Notes: a model not told the origin generated them from the letters alone. 64,000 nucleotides of DNA from Paenibacillus faecalis (GCF_900289175.1 NZ_LT985747.1:2135912-2199911); one strand, 5' to 3'. Counted from the first letter of the stretch, positions 9,544 to 21,027 are shown. Made by a program: numbers and translations.

Positions 9544-10062
9544 ATGAAAATTACCGTTGTAGAATATGATCCAAATTGGAGGAATAAGTATCTAAAAGAA
9601 GAATTCAAAATTAAAGGAATTCTGCAAGATAAACTAATAAATAGTTTTCATATTGGAAGCACTTCTATTCCAAATTTAAAAGCAAAGCCTATCATTGATA
9701 TTCTGTTAGTCGTTAAGGATATCAATGAATTAGATGCATACTCTGTACAGTTTGAAAATCTTGGCTATGAAGTTATGGGGGAATTCGGAATAAAAGGAAG
9801 GCGATACTTTCGTAAGGGTGGGGACAATCGTACTCATCATATTCATGCTTTCCAGTATGATCATATTCAAGAAATTGAAAGACACCTATCGTTCAGAGAT
9901 TACCTTCGTCAAAACCCAGAAATATGTAAAGAATACGGAGAATTAAAGAGTAGATTAGCTGACGAATATCCAACTGACATTAATAGCTATATCGACGGTA
10001 AGAATGATTTTGTCAAAAAAATAGAAAAAGAAGCTCTACAATGGCATTGGATTCATCGCTGA
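9544..10062 (+). CDS. GrpB family protein (UPF0157)
   Basis: A 172-residue soluble protein. It starts VVEYDPNWRNKYLKEEF and continues with the FHIGSTSIPNLKAKPIIDILL stretch that marks the GrpB family, whose fold resembles nucleotidyltransferases (GST-x-I plus PxIDIL). The reaction is not established for most members; some are associated with dephospho-CoA kinase. I start it at ATG 9544, which has AGGGGGAAAG just upstream; an in-frame ATG at 9517 lies before that ribosome site and is less likely. A TATAAT box at 9488-9493 could serve as its -10 element. It is a lone gene followed by a methyltransferase in the same direction. Confidence 0.88.
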   Translation: MKITVVEYDPNWRNKYLKEEFKIKGILQDKLINSFHIGSTSIPNLKAKPIIDILLVVKDINELDAYSVQFENLGYEVMGEFGIKGRRYFRKGGDNRTHHIHAFQYDHIQEIERHLSFRDYLRQNPEICKEYGELKSRLADEYPTDINSYIDGKNDFVKKIEKEALQWHWIHR

Positions 10063-10125
10063 AATAAAAAGAAGTTGAATCATCATTGCACTTGACTATA
10101 CATTAATCACAGGAGGTCGGTGAGC

Positions 10126-10722
10126 ATGGAGAATATTTGGGATGAGCGTTTTGGTTCGGAAGAGTATTATTATGGAGAAGAAGCGAACCTGTTTATTCAA
10201 CAACAAGCTTTTCGGTTAGAACAATGTAAAAAAGTGATTGCGTTTGCAGAGGGTGAAGGCCGAAATGCTGTTTTTCTAGCAAAAAGAAATCACGAAGTAA
10301 CAGCCATTGACTATGCGGAAAGTGGTTTGCAAAAAACGAAAAAACTAGCACGTAAGCATTCCGTTGACGTACATACCCAACAAATCGACCTTTTGGAGGA
10401 TGATGTACCAAGCGAGGAATATGACGCTGCCATCATGGTATTTGGACATTTCCATAAGGACGCTCAAACCATGGTTCTTAATAAAATGAAAAAGGCGATA
10501 AAGCCAGAAGGAATTCTCATGATTGAGGTTTTCTCCAAGGACCAATTGAAGTATGGTACGGGGGGGCCTGCGCAACTTGAAATGCTGTATGAACCTAAAG
10601 ATATTCTTGCTTGGTGCGAAGGTCATGAGGTAATCCATTTCTTCTATGGCGAACAAGAGCGTGTGGCAGGAAAGGCACATTCTGGGTTAAGCCATGTCAT
10701 TCAGCTTGTATTAAGAAAATAG
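10126..10722 (+). CDS. Class I SAM-dependent methyltransferase (TehB/tellurite-resistance-like)
   Basis: About 198 residues. The opening ENIWDERFGSEEYYYGEEAN and the SAM-binding glycine motif VIAFAEGEGRNAVFLAKR, acidic loop AIDYAESGLQKTKKLA and IMVFGHFHKD segment fit the small methyltransferase group often annotated as tellurite-resistance or thiopurine methyltransferase-like. The substrate is unknown. AGGAGG at 10111-10116 is nine bases from ATG 10126 but only three from GTG 10120, so ATG is the likely start. The gene is convergent with the polysaccharide deacetylase downstream. Confidence 0.88.
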   Translation: MENIWDERFGSEEYYYGEEANLFIQQQAFRLEQCKKVIAFAEGEGRNAVFLAKRNHEVTAIDYAESGLQKTKKLARKHSVDVHTQQIDLLEDDVPSEEYDAAIMVFGHFHKDAQTMVLNKMKKAIKPEGILMIEVFSKDQLKYGTGGPAQLEMLYEPKDILAWCEGHEVIHFFYGEQERVAGKAHSGLSHVIQLVLRK

Positions 10723-10771
10723 CGGGGAATCGTATCGTTAGAGATCGTGAAGCAAAGCATTTTTTGTTTAA

Positions 10772-10815
10772 GGATATATGTCCTTGTCCAAATCACAAGA
10801 TAAGAACATATATCC
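10772..10815. terminator. Perfect inverted repeat between convergent genes
   Basis: GGATATATGT (10772-10781) and ACATATATCC (10806-10815) are perfectly complementary, with additional CTTGT/ACAAG pairing inside. It sits between convergent genes, so a bidirectional terminator is likely, although no strong T run follows. Confidence 0.5.
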
Positions 10816-10841
10816 TAGTATACATTATTGACAGCCTGTAT

Positions 10842-11723
10842 TTATTTCGTCGGCTTCGTTAAATCAAGCAGTTCCAAAACCGTTACAGGCTTGAGCCCCT
10901 CTTTACGAAAAGCATTAATGATTTTAGGCAAGGCCTCTACCGTTCCTGTCAAATCTTCGCCCTCTCCGCCGCCGGAATGCTGCAAAATGATGGAACCGGG
11001 ACGGACATCAGACAGAATGTTTGTCTGAACTTCTTCAGCACTTAATCCTTTCCAATCCAGGGAATCGACATTCCAGTTGATCACTTTTTTATCTTGACTT
11101 GCAATCCACTTGATTTGTTCTTCGTTTACATCCCCATAAGGCGGCCGAACCATATTCGGTGTATAACCCGTATACTGACGAATCAGATTATCCGTTTTTT
11201 GAATTTGATCCCGGAACTCGGCGTCATTTAGTTTTATCAGATCCGCATGGCTGTAAGAATGGTTACCGACTGCATGACCTTCCTGAACGATGCGTTTCAT
11301 GACATCGGGATGAGCTTCAATTCGATTCCCTACCAAAAAAAACGTGGCTTTTACTCCTTCCTGCTTCAAAACATCCAGAATCTTGGGAGTAAAAACATCA
11401 TCCGGTGCGTCGTCGAATGTCAAAGCAACCTCGTTTGTATCCGACGGCCCATTCAACAAGAAGGTGCTCGGATACTTCTTATGCAAGTCCGCCAAGGAAA
11501 GAGGCTGTGGGTTGCGGACATCTTTTTCCTTTCCGCTTTCCAGATTGGGAGTTTGGTTGTTGGAAAGTGTCTTTGTTTGTTGGGTTTTGACTTTGGGCTG
11601 GGCTTTTTGTGAATTCTGGGTATTCTTCTGCGTGACATTCTGGGCATTCTGCGTGTTATTTTGTGTACAAGCGGAGCTTATACAAAGAACCAAAATAGAT
11701 AGGACAATCAAACCAAACCGCAT
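10842..11723 (-). CDS. Polysaccharide deacetylase lipoprotein (carbohydrate esterase 4)
   Basis: A 293-residue exported enzyme. A hydrophobic signal ends at ISSAC, so Cys19 is probably lipidated. A Gln/Asn/Lys-rich linker (about 20-75) leads to a NodB-homology domain: motif 1 TFDDAPD, motif 2 HSYSH with the metal-binding histidines, motif 3 RPPYGD, motif 4 DSLDWKG and motif 5 LQHSGG. Motif 1 has DDA where DDG is usual, a mild change next to the catalytic base. Expected activity is removal of N-acetyl groups from peptidoglycan or another cell-surface polysaccharide, outside the membrane. Minus strand, alone, convergent with the upstream methyltransferase. Confidence 0.93.
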   Translation of the reverse strand: MRFGLIVLSILVLCISSACTQNNTQNAQNVTQKNTQNSQKAQPKVKTQQTKTLSNNQTPNLESGKEKDVRNPQPLSLADLHKKYPSTFLLNGPSDTNEVALTFDDAPDDVFTPKILDVLKQEGVKATFFLVGNRIEAHPDVMKRIVQEGHAVGNHSYSHADLIKLNDAEFRDQIQKTDNLIRQYTGYTPNMVRPPYGDVNEEQIKWIASQDKKVINWNVDSLDWKGLSAEEVQTNILSDVRPGSIILQHSGGGEGEDLTGTVEALPKIINAFRKEGLKPVTVLELLDLTKPTK

Positions 11724-11900
11724 CGCAAATAGGCCTCCTGTTAATCAGATTTGTTTTCGCTGCCGATAGGGTTTGTTTATTTAGATAAAATTATGTATTT
11801 TTCATTAGCAGCAGTAAGGAACTGAAAACAAATGATGTAACTAAAAGGAGAGATGCTTTGAATTATAGCGAAGTTGTTAAAATCGGGGAAACTTTACTAA

Positions 11901-12659
11901 TCAAGATTTTTTTATAGCAGAAGTCCCGAGATCATCATGCAATCTGCGGAGGCGATATGCATTCATGGCGTATACGCGCAGCTCCTCAAGAATGGTGTAA
12001 TTGGCCCAAGCCCCAGCAAAAGCGCCAATCCCAGGCATCATCTGCAGCATTTTTCGGAAATCCATGGCGTCGCGGTACTCGATCTGAAAGGTCTCCCAGT
12101 CCATATTCTTGGCGTATTCGGCATCGGAGAGCCATTGCTCCTTCTCCATATGCCAATGCTTGATGGAATTCAATAACCTGGCACGATTTTCTGGTCCGGA
12201 AAAGGTCATTTGAAAAACCTTGAGTATGAATACCCGCTCGGAGAAATGTTTGGTGTCATAACCGTAAACATGCGCCAGCTCAAACAAATATTTCATCTTG
12301 ATCGCGATTAAAGCCGGAAAGTCCACCATGCTAAACATAATGCCGCCAGCTCCCGTTCCAGCGCCTTCGGCAACCGCAATTTTCTGATATAGAGCGAACA
12401 ACTCTCTGGCCTCTTGATCGGCAGACTCCAACTTCAGGTCATGCTGCACGGACCGGCTCGGCGTATATTCTGCACCAAAGAGAGCCGTGCGTACGATCGA
12501 TCGAATGGTGGTCGTAATCATGGTGTGCACCTTCGGAGGAATCCAATGATTGATTCGGCTGCTGACGGATTTCGATGTTTTCTCGAGCCATCCCGGCGGT
12601 TTGAACATTTTCTGTTCCCAGTCTGAAATTTCCCTCTGTACTTTATGTTCGTAATTCAT
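11901..12659 (-). CDS. EcsC family protein
   Basis: A 252-residue protein of the EcsC family: the features are WEQKMFKPPGWLEKTSKSVSSRINHWIPPKVH near the start, a Gly/Ala-rich AVAEGAGTGAGG stretch, and a C-terminal GIGAFAGAWANYTILEELR segment. EcsC is named from the ecs operon of Bacillus subtilis; its biochemical role is unknown, although ecs affects protein secretion. No ecsA or ecsB homologue lies beside it here. The start is ATG 12659, nine bases from AAGGAG; a TTG two codons upstream is too close to that site. Confidence 0.88.
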   Translation of the reverse strand: MNYEHKVQREISDWEQKMFKPPGWLEKTSKSVSSRINHWIPPKVHTMITTTIRSIVRTALFGAEYTPSRSVQHDLKLESADQEARELFALYQKIAVAEGAGTGAGGIMFSMVDFPALIAIKMKYLFELAHVYGYDTKHFSERVFILKVFQMTFSGPENRARLLNSIKHWHMEKEQWLSDAEYAKNMDWETFQIEYRDAMDFRKMLQMMPGIGAFAGAWANYTILEELRVYAMNAYRLRRLHDDLGTSAIKKS

Positions 12660-12832
12660 GATCAATCACTCCTTCACTAGACTCGGCTATTATTGTAGCG
12701 AAAATCTCCAGGATTCGTAACGGACCCCGGTAGGTCGTGGAACCTCGACTAAAGTCCAGCCTTGCACTGTATTAATTATGGCCGCCTTTAAATGGAACGG
12801 TGTGGGCAGATTAATGACACTAATGACAAGGA

Positions 12833-13534
12833 ATGAATTTATCATTTATACTAGCATCAGCGTTACAATTTCCAAAAATAACAAAAGGAGATACAGTATG
12901 GGTAGTGTCTCGCACACGACCAGGTAGTTTAGATATCAATGATGGTGTAAATCGTAAATGGCTGGCCATTGATTTATCGAGTCAACAGCAAATTCCTTCT
13001 TTAAAAGAAACTTTAAAAGACATTGCTATTGATGTACTCATTTATAATGTCGGAGTGTGGGAAAAGCGCGGCTTTGAGGATGACTATACGTTTGATCAAG
13101 ATGAGGCTGGAGATATATCGAACTTAATCAATATTAATTTAACTTCCACTATTACTTATATTCAGGCGCTCTTACCTAATTTAAGACAGGCGAAACACGG
13201 AAAAGTTATTTTGATTGGTTCAACAGCAGGATTAGATCATACGAATAATGCACAAGTATCGTTTGTCACATCAAAGTTCGGCCTTCGTGGTATTACACAT
13301 GCTTTGCGTGAGCATTTGCGAAAAGATAAGATCACTGTAACGTGTATTAATCCAGGAGAGATTGCCGCTGAAGTACCTTATGAAGAAGGTGCAGAAAAGG
13401 TGATTAAGTTGTATCAAGGTACACGTATACCGGTACAAGACATTGTAGCCATTGTTCAATGTGTTATTCATTTATCGCCTGTTTCATGCGTAAAAGAAAT
13501 AAATATACCTGCGATATCTGATTTAAATGCATGA
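12833..13534 (+). CDS. Short-chain dehydrogenase/reductase, N-terminus lost (probable pseudogene)
   Basis: A 233-residue frame whose body matches an SDR oxidoreductase: NVGVWEKRGF replaces the NAG motif, GKVILIGSTAGL carries the catalytic Ser, VTSKFGLRG stands where YxxxK is expected (Phe for Tyr), and INPGEIAAEVP follows. The first beta-strand and the TGxxxGxG dinucleotide motif are missing: the frame begins inside what should be the first helix (LASALQFPKITKGDTVW). Just upstream, a different frame reads TNDK, as if a base was lost at the glycine motif. With both the cofactor loop and catalytic Tyr absent, it is probably inactive. Its A+T content is higher than that of its neighbours. Confidence 0.6.
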   Translation: MNLSFILASALQFPKITKGDTVWVVSRTRPGSLDINDGVNRKWLAIDLSSQQQIPSLKETLKDIAIDVLIYNVGVWEKRGFEDDYTFDQDEAGDISNLININLTSTITYIQALLPNLRQAKHGKVILIGSTAGLDHTNNAQVSFVTSKFGLRGITHALREHLRKDKITVTCINPGEIAAEVPYEEGAEKVIKLYQGTRIPVQDIVAIVQCVIHLSPVSCVKEINIPAISDLNA

Positions 13535-13563
13535 TTATAGGGGCTGTGTTATAAGCAGCCAGC

Positions 13564-13740
13564 TCAGCCAACATTCGTTTTCATTTCGGAAATGGAAACG
13601 AATGGTTTTGCCGAGTTTCGCAAGGAATAGGCATCTTCTCCATCAAAAACCCACCCATAAGGTTCTTGGTAGTTCCATTTTCTATGAAAGTCGTTCCAAT
13701 AAGCTTCGTTCAAATGCATTGGTTTATACCAAAAAGCGAG
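13564..13740 (-). pseudogene. 3' fragment of an unidentified gene
   Basis: On the minus strand an open frame ending at TGA (13564-13566) reads as real protein sequence over about 55 residues: MHLNEAYWNDFHRKWNYQEP, then GWVFDGEDAYSLRN, then AKPFVSISEM. It has no start and fades out where the plus-strand DinB gene begins. A 15-bp inverted repeat (13572-13586 / 13590-13604, one mismatch) lies within its end. I do not recognise the family. It looks like the remaining tail of a gene cut by a rearrangement. Confidence 0.4.
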
Positions 13741-13751
13741 GAGGCACCTTG

Positions 13752-14219
13752 ATGGAAAAAAGGCACGAAGTGTTGTTTAAGCAGTTAAATACATATCGGA
13801 GTGAGCTGTTGGAACTTGTAGATGATATATCTGAGGAAGAGGCGGAAATCACTCCAAAAGGTTTTAACAATAACATTCGATGGAATTTGGGGCACGTGAT
13901 CCTCGATCAATATTTGTGGATACGGGTTCTTACGAAAGACGATCCCCCGATCCCCATGGCTTATAACCAATGGTTCGGTTACGGAACCAACCCATCTCAT
14001 TTTACGGACGAAACGCCTTCATTTTCCGAGCTGATCTCATTGCTTCGGGAGCAGCCCCGTATTATAGAAGAAAGGTATCGAGGACGGATGGAAGAGGAGT
14101 TTGCTCCAATTGATATGGGAATGCATACCATAGAGCAGGTGCTCGTCAGAACAATTTTCCATGAAGGACTCCATATGGCGGCGATTATCGCAATAAAGAG
14201 ACAAATTAAGAATCAATAG
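13752..14219 (+). CDS. DinB family protein
   Basis: A 155-residue four-helix-bundle protein of the DinB/YfiT group. Metal-binding histidines are seen in IRWNLGHVILDQYLW and in IFHEGLHMAAI. Such proteins include metal-dependent thiol transferases (bacillithiol or mycothiol S-transferases) and many of unknown substrate; several are induced by DNA damage or antibiotics. The start at 13752 has AGGAGG seven bases upstream. The frame is open for another 75 codons upstream, but that part overlaps the gene fragment on the opposite strand and has no protein-like character. Confidence 0.85.
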   Translation: MEKRHEVLFKQLNTYRSELLELVDDISEEEAEITPKGFNNNIRWNLGHVILDQYLWIRVLTKDDPPIPMAYNQWFGYGTNPSHFTDETPSFSELISLLREQPRIIEERYRGRMEEEFAPIDMGMHTIEQVLVRTIFHEGLHMAAIIAIKRQIKNQ

Positions 14220-14255
14220 TAGCTTACAATCATTTTATTGGAGACGGAGAATTCT

Positions 14256-14852
14256 ATGAATATCGAGAAAATTAAGCAGATTACGAACAGTGGAAAAATG
14301 TATGATGATGCCGCTGAAGAGATAGCAAAGGTTAGAGCACATGCGTTAGCCATGTGTCGTAAATATAATCTTAAGGTTAATACAAATGATGAATATGACA
14401 TGTCCATCCTCAAAGAGTTATTCTCACAAGTAGGGGAGAATGTATATATCGAGTCCAACTTCCGGTGTGAATTCGGTTTTAATATTTCCATTGGAAATGA
14501 TGTATACATTAATCATGACATGATTATTCTTGATTGTAACGAAGTGAAAATTGGTAACGACGTATATATCGGACCGAGGGCGGGACTGTATGCGGCGAAT
14601 CATGCAGAGGATCCTTTTGAGCGCGCAGACAAAGGAGTTTATTCTGGCCCAATAACTCTAGAGGACCGAGTCTGGCTAGGTGGCGATGTTAAGATTACGC
14701 AGGGCGTGACCATCGGTGAGAATAGTATTATTGGCGCAGGCAGCGTAGTAACCAAAGATATTCCCCCTAATGTCATTGCTGCAGGAAATCCGTGTAGAGT
14801 GATCAGGCCTATCCAATTTGCTGATAAACGCTGGACGAGAACAAAGAAATGA
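14256..14852 (+). CDS. Sugar O-acetyltransferase (maltose/galactoside acetyltransferase-like)
   Basis: A 198-residue left-handed beta-helix acetyltransferase. The N-terminal cap (TNSGKMYDDAAEEIAKVRAHA) and the hexapeptide repeats NISIGNDVYINHDM, KIGNDVYIGPRAGLYAANHAEDP and VTIGENSIIGAGSVVTKDIP fit the LacA/Maa/NodL group; the His in AANHAEDP corresponds to the catalytic base. It would acetylate a sugar hydroxyl from acetyl-CoA in the cytoplasm; the natural acceptor is unknown. The ATG at 14256 sits after GGAGACGGAG; a TTG at 14238 in the same frame precedes that site. Confidence 0.9.
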   Translation: MNIEKIKQITNSGKMYDDAAEEIAKVRAHALAMCRKYNLKVNTNDEYDMSILKELFSQVGENVYIESNFRCEFGFNISIGNDVYINHDMIILDCNEVKIGNDVYIGPRAGLYAANHAEDPFERADKGVYSGPITLEDRVWLGGDVKITQGVTIGENSIIGAGSVVTKDIPPNVIAAGNPCRVIRPIQFADKRWTRTKK

Positions 14853-15269
14853 ACTAAGGGCCTGTAGTCTACTTGGTGAATTAGTAGGAGGGGGCGGTAA
14901 CCCGCCGTCCTCTCATACCAATCGTATCCTTCGAGTTCGTGTTACCCATTCATCTTGTACCACGTTAGGATCTTCTACTTCCAATATCAAATTACCAAAT
15001 TGATTTTTAAATTTCTCAATTAATATCTACTCTGGTAAAATAGAAAGAAATATTACATGTGTTAAATTTAATTTAGGAATATTTTTTAGGCAAAAGTAGC
15101 AAAAAAACTATAACACTATTTTTTGTTGCTAAAATAATCAGAGAGTGGAATAGACTAATAATAAAAAAGAATGGTACCTGTCAAAGTATTTGATAATTTT
15201 TTTGATTAAGTCCTAAAAATAATAGCAATCAAAAAAAGGACCCGGAAATAATATCCAGCTCCTTCTGTA
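14853..15269. other. Intergenic region before rph
   Basis: AT-rich stretch. An imperfect inverted repeat TAGCAAAAAA.../...TTTTTTGTTGCTA (15097-15131) might be a terminator. No coding frame was convincing. Confidence 0.4.
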
Positions 15270-15297
15270 TTGCATATAAATAGACGCATGTTATAAT
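15270..15297 (+). promoter_or_regulatory. Putative promoter of the rifampicin phosphotransferase gene
   Basis: TTGCAT (15270-15275), a 16-base spacer and a perfect TATAAT (15292-15297). The -35 is imperfect. It stands about 120 bases before the start codon, leaving a long leader with two inverted repeats. Confidence 0.55.
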
Positions 15298-15303
15298 CAG
15301 ATT

Positions 15304-15372
15304 GCGATTATATTATATAGAAAAGAACATAATAATCGCATCTTACATTTTTAGTTTACCATGCCGGTAAAC
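15304..15372 (+). promoter_or_regulatory. Two inverted repeats in the rph leader
   Basis: GCGATTAT (15304-15311) pairs perfectly with ATAATCGC (15332-15339), and GTTTACC (15354-15360) pairs perfectly with GGTAAAC (15366-15372) around ATGCC. The first lies immediately downstream of the presumed -10, the second about 50 bases before the start codon. They may be operators or RNA hairpins controlling rifampicin-inducible expression. Neither matches the GC-rich rifamycin-associated element of actinomycetes. Confidence 0.4.
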
Positions 15373-15402
15373 CTCTTGTCAAATGTTTTTTTCTCAGTTT
15401 AA

Positions 15403-18021
<2,619 letters not shown>

Positions 18022-18104
18022 TGGTTCTTTATCATAATTTGTCAATAAAGAAACATTTTGATGAGTTAAAACGTTTATAAGGTATCAAATCATGGAGGGA
18101 TATT

Positions 18105-18755
18105 GTGAAACGTTTTAGTAAAGTTGGACTGATTAGTATTACATTATTGGCCATGACATTTAGTGCGGTAGGATACGCTGCTTCAAAAACTCCAAAGATA
18201 ATATTAAACAGCAATGAAATCAAAAATAGTGCGCAGCCTAAAATCATTAATGGTTCTGTATATGTACCTATTCGTTCCATATCCGAAGGTTTTGGTACTG
18301 AGATAACATGGGATAACAAAAGTAAAACCGTTTACGTAAATTCTGATCCTGATTTTAAAGATGAAACAGTCAATAAGACAACATGGGTTGTACAAAAAAA
18401 TATGATTACCAAGTTCATTATGGGCTATGATGAAAGAAATAGTGAAGATGCATTAAAGTGGGTTACCAAAGATTTTAAAACAGATATCTATAAGGAGTTT
18501 CCTACAGGCGGAGCCCAAGAAATGAATAGTATTATTGATCATAAATTCGTTGATTATCAAGTCATTGATCATAAAGGTACAGCTAAATTCACGGTTCAAA
18601 TTGTGATGCGCCCATATGGGGAAGAATATAACATTAAACAAGAAAAGTGGGAGTTTGTTGTTACAGATCGGATTAAATCCGCAAAAATTGTCCCAAAGTC
18701 CACAAAGTACCTTGAGCGCTACACCGTTGTTCCAAACGTAACATTTGGAGAATAG
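18105..18755 (+). CDS. Secreted protein with copper amine oxidase N-terminal (stalk) domain
   Basis: A 216-residue exported protein. A signal peptide (MKRFSKVGLISITLLAMTFS, cut near GYAA) is followed by one copper-amine-oxidase-like N-terminal domain at about 30-80, with NGSVYVPIRSISEGFG and ITWDNKSKTVYV, a unit very common in Paenibacillus cell-surface proteins. The remaining 130 residues form an NTF2-like or other alpha/beta region that I cannot name. A GTG start at 18105 with GGAGGG upstream is used. It is monocistronic, closed by a strong terminator. Function in the envelope is unknown. Confidence 0.82.
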   Translation: MKRFSKVGLISITLLAMTFSAVGYAASKTPKIILNSNEIKNSAQPKIINGSVYVPIRSISEGFGTEITWDNKSKTVYVNSDPDFKDETVNKTTWVVQKNMITKFIMGYDERNSEDALKWVTKDFKTDIYKEFPTGGAQEMNSIIDHKFVDYQVIDHKGTAKFTVQIVMRPYGEEYNIKQEKWEFVVTDRIKSAKIVPKSTKYLERYTVVPNVTFGE

Positions 18756-18812
18756 AGTAAGGGACAAAACACTCAACTTAAGCTAGTAATTAAATGAATG
18801 TATGGATAACAT

Positions 18813-18833
18813 GCCGCTGTAAAGCGGCTTTTT
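18813..18833 (+). terminator. Rho-independent terminator
   Basis: GCCGCT-GTAA-AGCGGC followed by five T, a textbook terminator after the secreted stalk-domain protein gene. Confidence 0.92.
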
Positions 18834-18945
18834 CATTTATGGTAAGCATGTTTATCTAAAGCGCATAACTTTCACCGTTAGATTCATAATATTGATGATG
18901 CATTTTTTCCGATCGATTTTAAAGAAATCTAAAGTGAGGTGTGAC

Positions 18946-20079
18946 ATGAAAGCTGTAACTTATCAAGGAGCAAAATCAATTGAGGTCAAAGATGTTCAAG
19001 ATGCAGCGCTTGAGAAAAAAGATGATATTATTGTTCGAATCACTAGTACATCTATATGTGGATCGGATTTACATCTTTATCAGGGTAATTTTCCATTGCC
19101 AGAGGGATATATCATTGGCCATGAGCCCATGGGCATTGTAGAAGAGGTAGGGCCAGAGGTAACACAAGTGAAGAAGGGAGATCGAGTGGTTATTCCTTTC
19201 AACGTTGCATGCGGCCAGTGCAGTTATTGTGCGCGTAATTTAGAAAGCCAGTGTGATAATAGTAATCCTCATTATGACTCAGGTGGATACTTCGGATATT
19301 CCGAGAAGTTTGGCAACTATCCTGGGGGGCAGGCAGAATATTTACGAGTTCCATTTGGTAATTTCACTCCGTTTGTGATACCCCGTTCATGTGAGTTGGA
19401 TGATGAATCCGTTATGTTTTTGTCCGATGTGCTTCCTACTGCTTATTGGAGTGTTGATCATGCAGGCGTAAAGCCAGGTGATACGGTCATTATTCTCGGC
19501 AGTGGGCCGGTTGGTCTGATGACTCAGCAATTTGCTTGGATGAAAGGGGCCAAACGCGTTATCGCCGTCGATCATCTCACTTATCGCCTGGAACGGGCGA
19601 AGCAGGTTAACCACGTAGAAACATTCAATTTCACGGATCATCCCGACATGGGAGAGCACCTAAAGGAAATAACGCATGGGGGAGCCGATGTGGTTATTGA
19701 CTCTGTTGGCATGGATGGGAAGAAATCCCCCTTAGAATATATTGAACAAAAACTTAAACTGCAAGGTGGAACACTTGGTGCTATCCAAATATCTACGAAA
19801 GCTGTCCGAAAATGTGGAACCGTTCAATTTACTGGCGTATACGGTGGAAACTACAATGCTTTTCCGCTAGGTGCATTTTTTGCAAGAAATATTACTCTGA
19901 AGATGGGACAAGCACCTATCATTCACTACATGCCCGAGTTGTACAACATGATTGTACAGGGAAAACTCGATCCGACAACGATCATTACGCATCGATTGCC
20001 CTTGGAACAAGCAAGTCATGCTTACCGCATTTTTAACGACCATGAGGAGGATTGTATCAAAGTTGTATTAAAACCTTGA
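18946..20079 (+). CDS. Zinc-dependent alcohol/formaldehyde dehydrogenase (MDR superfamily)
   Basis: A 377-residue medium-chain dehydrogenase. The catalytic zinc site is seen as STSICGSDLHLYQG and GHEPMGIVEEVG; the structural zinc cysteines as CGQCSYCARNLESQC; the NAD-binding loop as VIILGSGPVGLMTQQFAW. The long insertion around SNPHYDSGGYFGYSEKFGNYPGGQAEYLRVP is characteristic of glutathione-independent formaldehyde dehydrogenase-like members. Probable NAD(P)-linked oxidation of an alcohol or aldehyde adduct; the physiological substrate is not evident. The start at 18946 follows GTGAGGTGTG; an ATG 18 codons upstream in frame lacks a ribosome site. Confidence 0.92.
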   Translation: MKAVTYQGAKSIEVKDVQDAALEKKDDIIVRITSTSICGSDLHLYQGNFPLPEGYIIGHEPMGIVEEVGPEVTQVKKGDRVVIPFNVACGQCSYCARNLESQCDNSNPHYDSGGYFGYSEKFGNYPGGQAEYLRVPFGNFTPFVIPRSCELDDESVMFLSDVLPTAYWSVDHAGVKPGDTVIILGSGPVGLMTQQFAWMKGAKRVIAVDHLTYRLERAKQVNHVETFNFTDHPDMGEHLKEITHGGADVVIDSVGMDGKKSPLEYIEQKLKLQGGTLGAIQISTKAVRKCGTVQFTGVYGGNYNAFPLGAFFARNITLKMGQAPIIHYMPELYNMIVQGKLDPTTIITHRLPLEQASHAYRIFNDHEEDCIKVVLKP

Positions 20080-20193
20080 GACATGTAATCTAGTTCCCGA
20101 CAAATATCTCTTGCTTCTTCCGCCTCTGCATAAAACCGGATACTTTAACCATAATAATACAACCGATTTTATTCCAAACGTATAGAGGAGCAA

Positions 20194-20853
20194 ATGAATG
20201 TGAAAAACAAATGGTGGCTAGCGCTGCATTTAACCTTGGCGCTCGTATTTAGCATGACGCAGGCGGTAGTACCCGTACAAGCGATGGTGAGTGAGAAGAA
20301 GGATCCGGATTGCATAAGTCCCAAAATAGTGCAGCTGAAAACCGAAATGCAGAAGGTTTGGATCGACCATACGATATGGACGAGAAGCTATATTGTGAGT
20401 GCCGTATCGAATCGTCCTGATCAAAAGGACGTATTGGACCGGCTATTGCGGAACCAGCAGGACATAGGCAATGTGATCAAACCTTATTACGGAGAAGCCG
20501 CCGGCAATAAGCTGGCTGATCTGCTAAGAGAGCATATTCTGATCGCAGCGAAAATAGTAGAGGCGGCCAAGGCTGGCAATCAGACAGATGTGAAAAAGCT
20601 ACAGGCGGATTGGCATAGAAACGCTGACGATATCGCCAAATTTTTAAGCGATGCGAATCCGAACTGGCAGTTTAAAGTAATTCAAGATATGCTGTATGTG
20701 CACCTCCAGTTGATTACGGAAATAGTCATTAGCTGTATCCAAGGAGATTGGAAGGCGGATATTGCAGCAACCGACAAAAACGAGATCCACATGATTCATT
20801 TAGCGGATATCCTGACAGAAGGCATTGTCAAGCAATTCCCTGGAAAATTTTAA
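20194..20853 (+). CDS. Exported helical protein of unknown function
   Basis: A 219-residue protein with a clear signal peptide (LALHLTLALVFSMTQAVVP, cut near VQA). The mature part is predicted all-helical and holds several conserved-looking His and Asp motifs: DHTIWTRSY, LLREHILIAAKI, DWHRNADDIAKF and DMLYVHLQLITEI. These would fit a helical bundle binding a metal or haem, but this is inference. I do not recognise the family by name. GAGGAG is three bases from ATG 20194 and nine from GTG 20200, so the real start may be GTG 20200. A strong terminator follows. Confidence 0.75.
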   Translation: MNVKNKWWLALHLTLALVFSMTQAVVPVQAMVSEKKDPDCISPKIVQLKTEMQKVWIDHTIWTRSYIVSAVSNRPDQKDVLDRLLRNQQDIGNVIKPYYGEAAGNKLADLLREHILIAAKIVEAAKAGNQTDVKKLQADWHRNADDIAKFLSDANPNWQFKVIQDMLYVHLQLITEIVISCIQGDWKADIAATDKNEIHMIHLADILTEGIVKQFPGKF

Positions 20854-20935
20854 ACATTGACGCTATAAAGCAGATTAAGCATTTTGTAACCCTGTCTAAC
20901 GACACAGAAATGTCTACATTAAAAACAGCTCAAAG

Positions 20936-20958
20936 GCCTGATGCATCAGGCTTTTTTT
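20936..20958 (+). terminator. Rho-independent terminator
   Basis: GCCTGATGCATCAGGC is a perfect palindromic stem followed by seven T. Confidence 0.92.
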
Positions 20959-21027
20959 CATTTTAGCTTAGATACCGATATAAATTGTATTCCAACAGGG
21001 TTCTATAACAATTTTTGATCGTTGATC

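Noticed and set aside
13527..13751. Upstream in-frame extension of the DinB gene
   Set aside because: It has no ribosome site, is not protein-like and overlaps the minus-strand gene fragment; the AGGAGG-supported start at 13752 is better.
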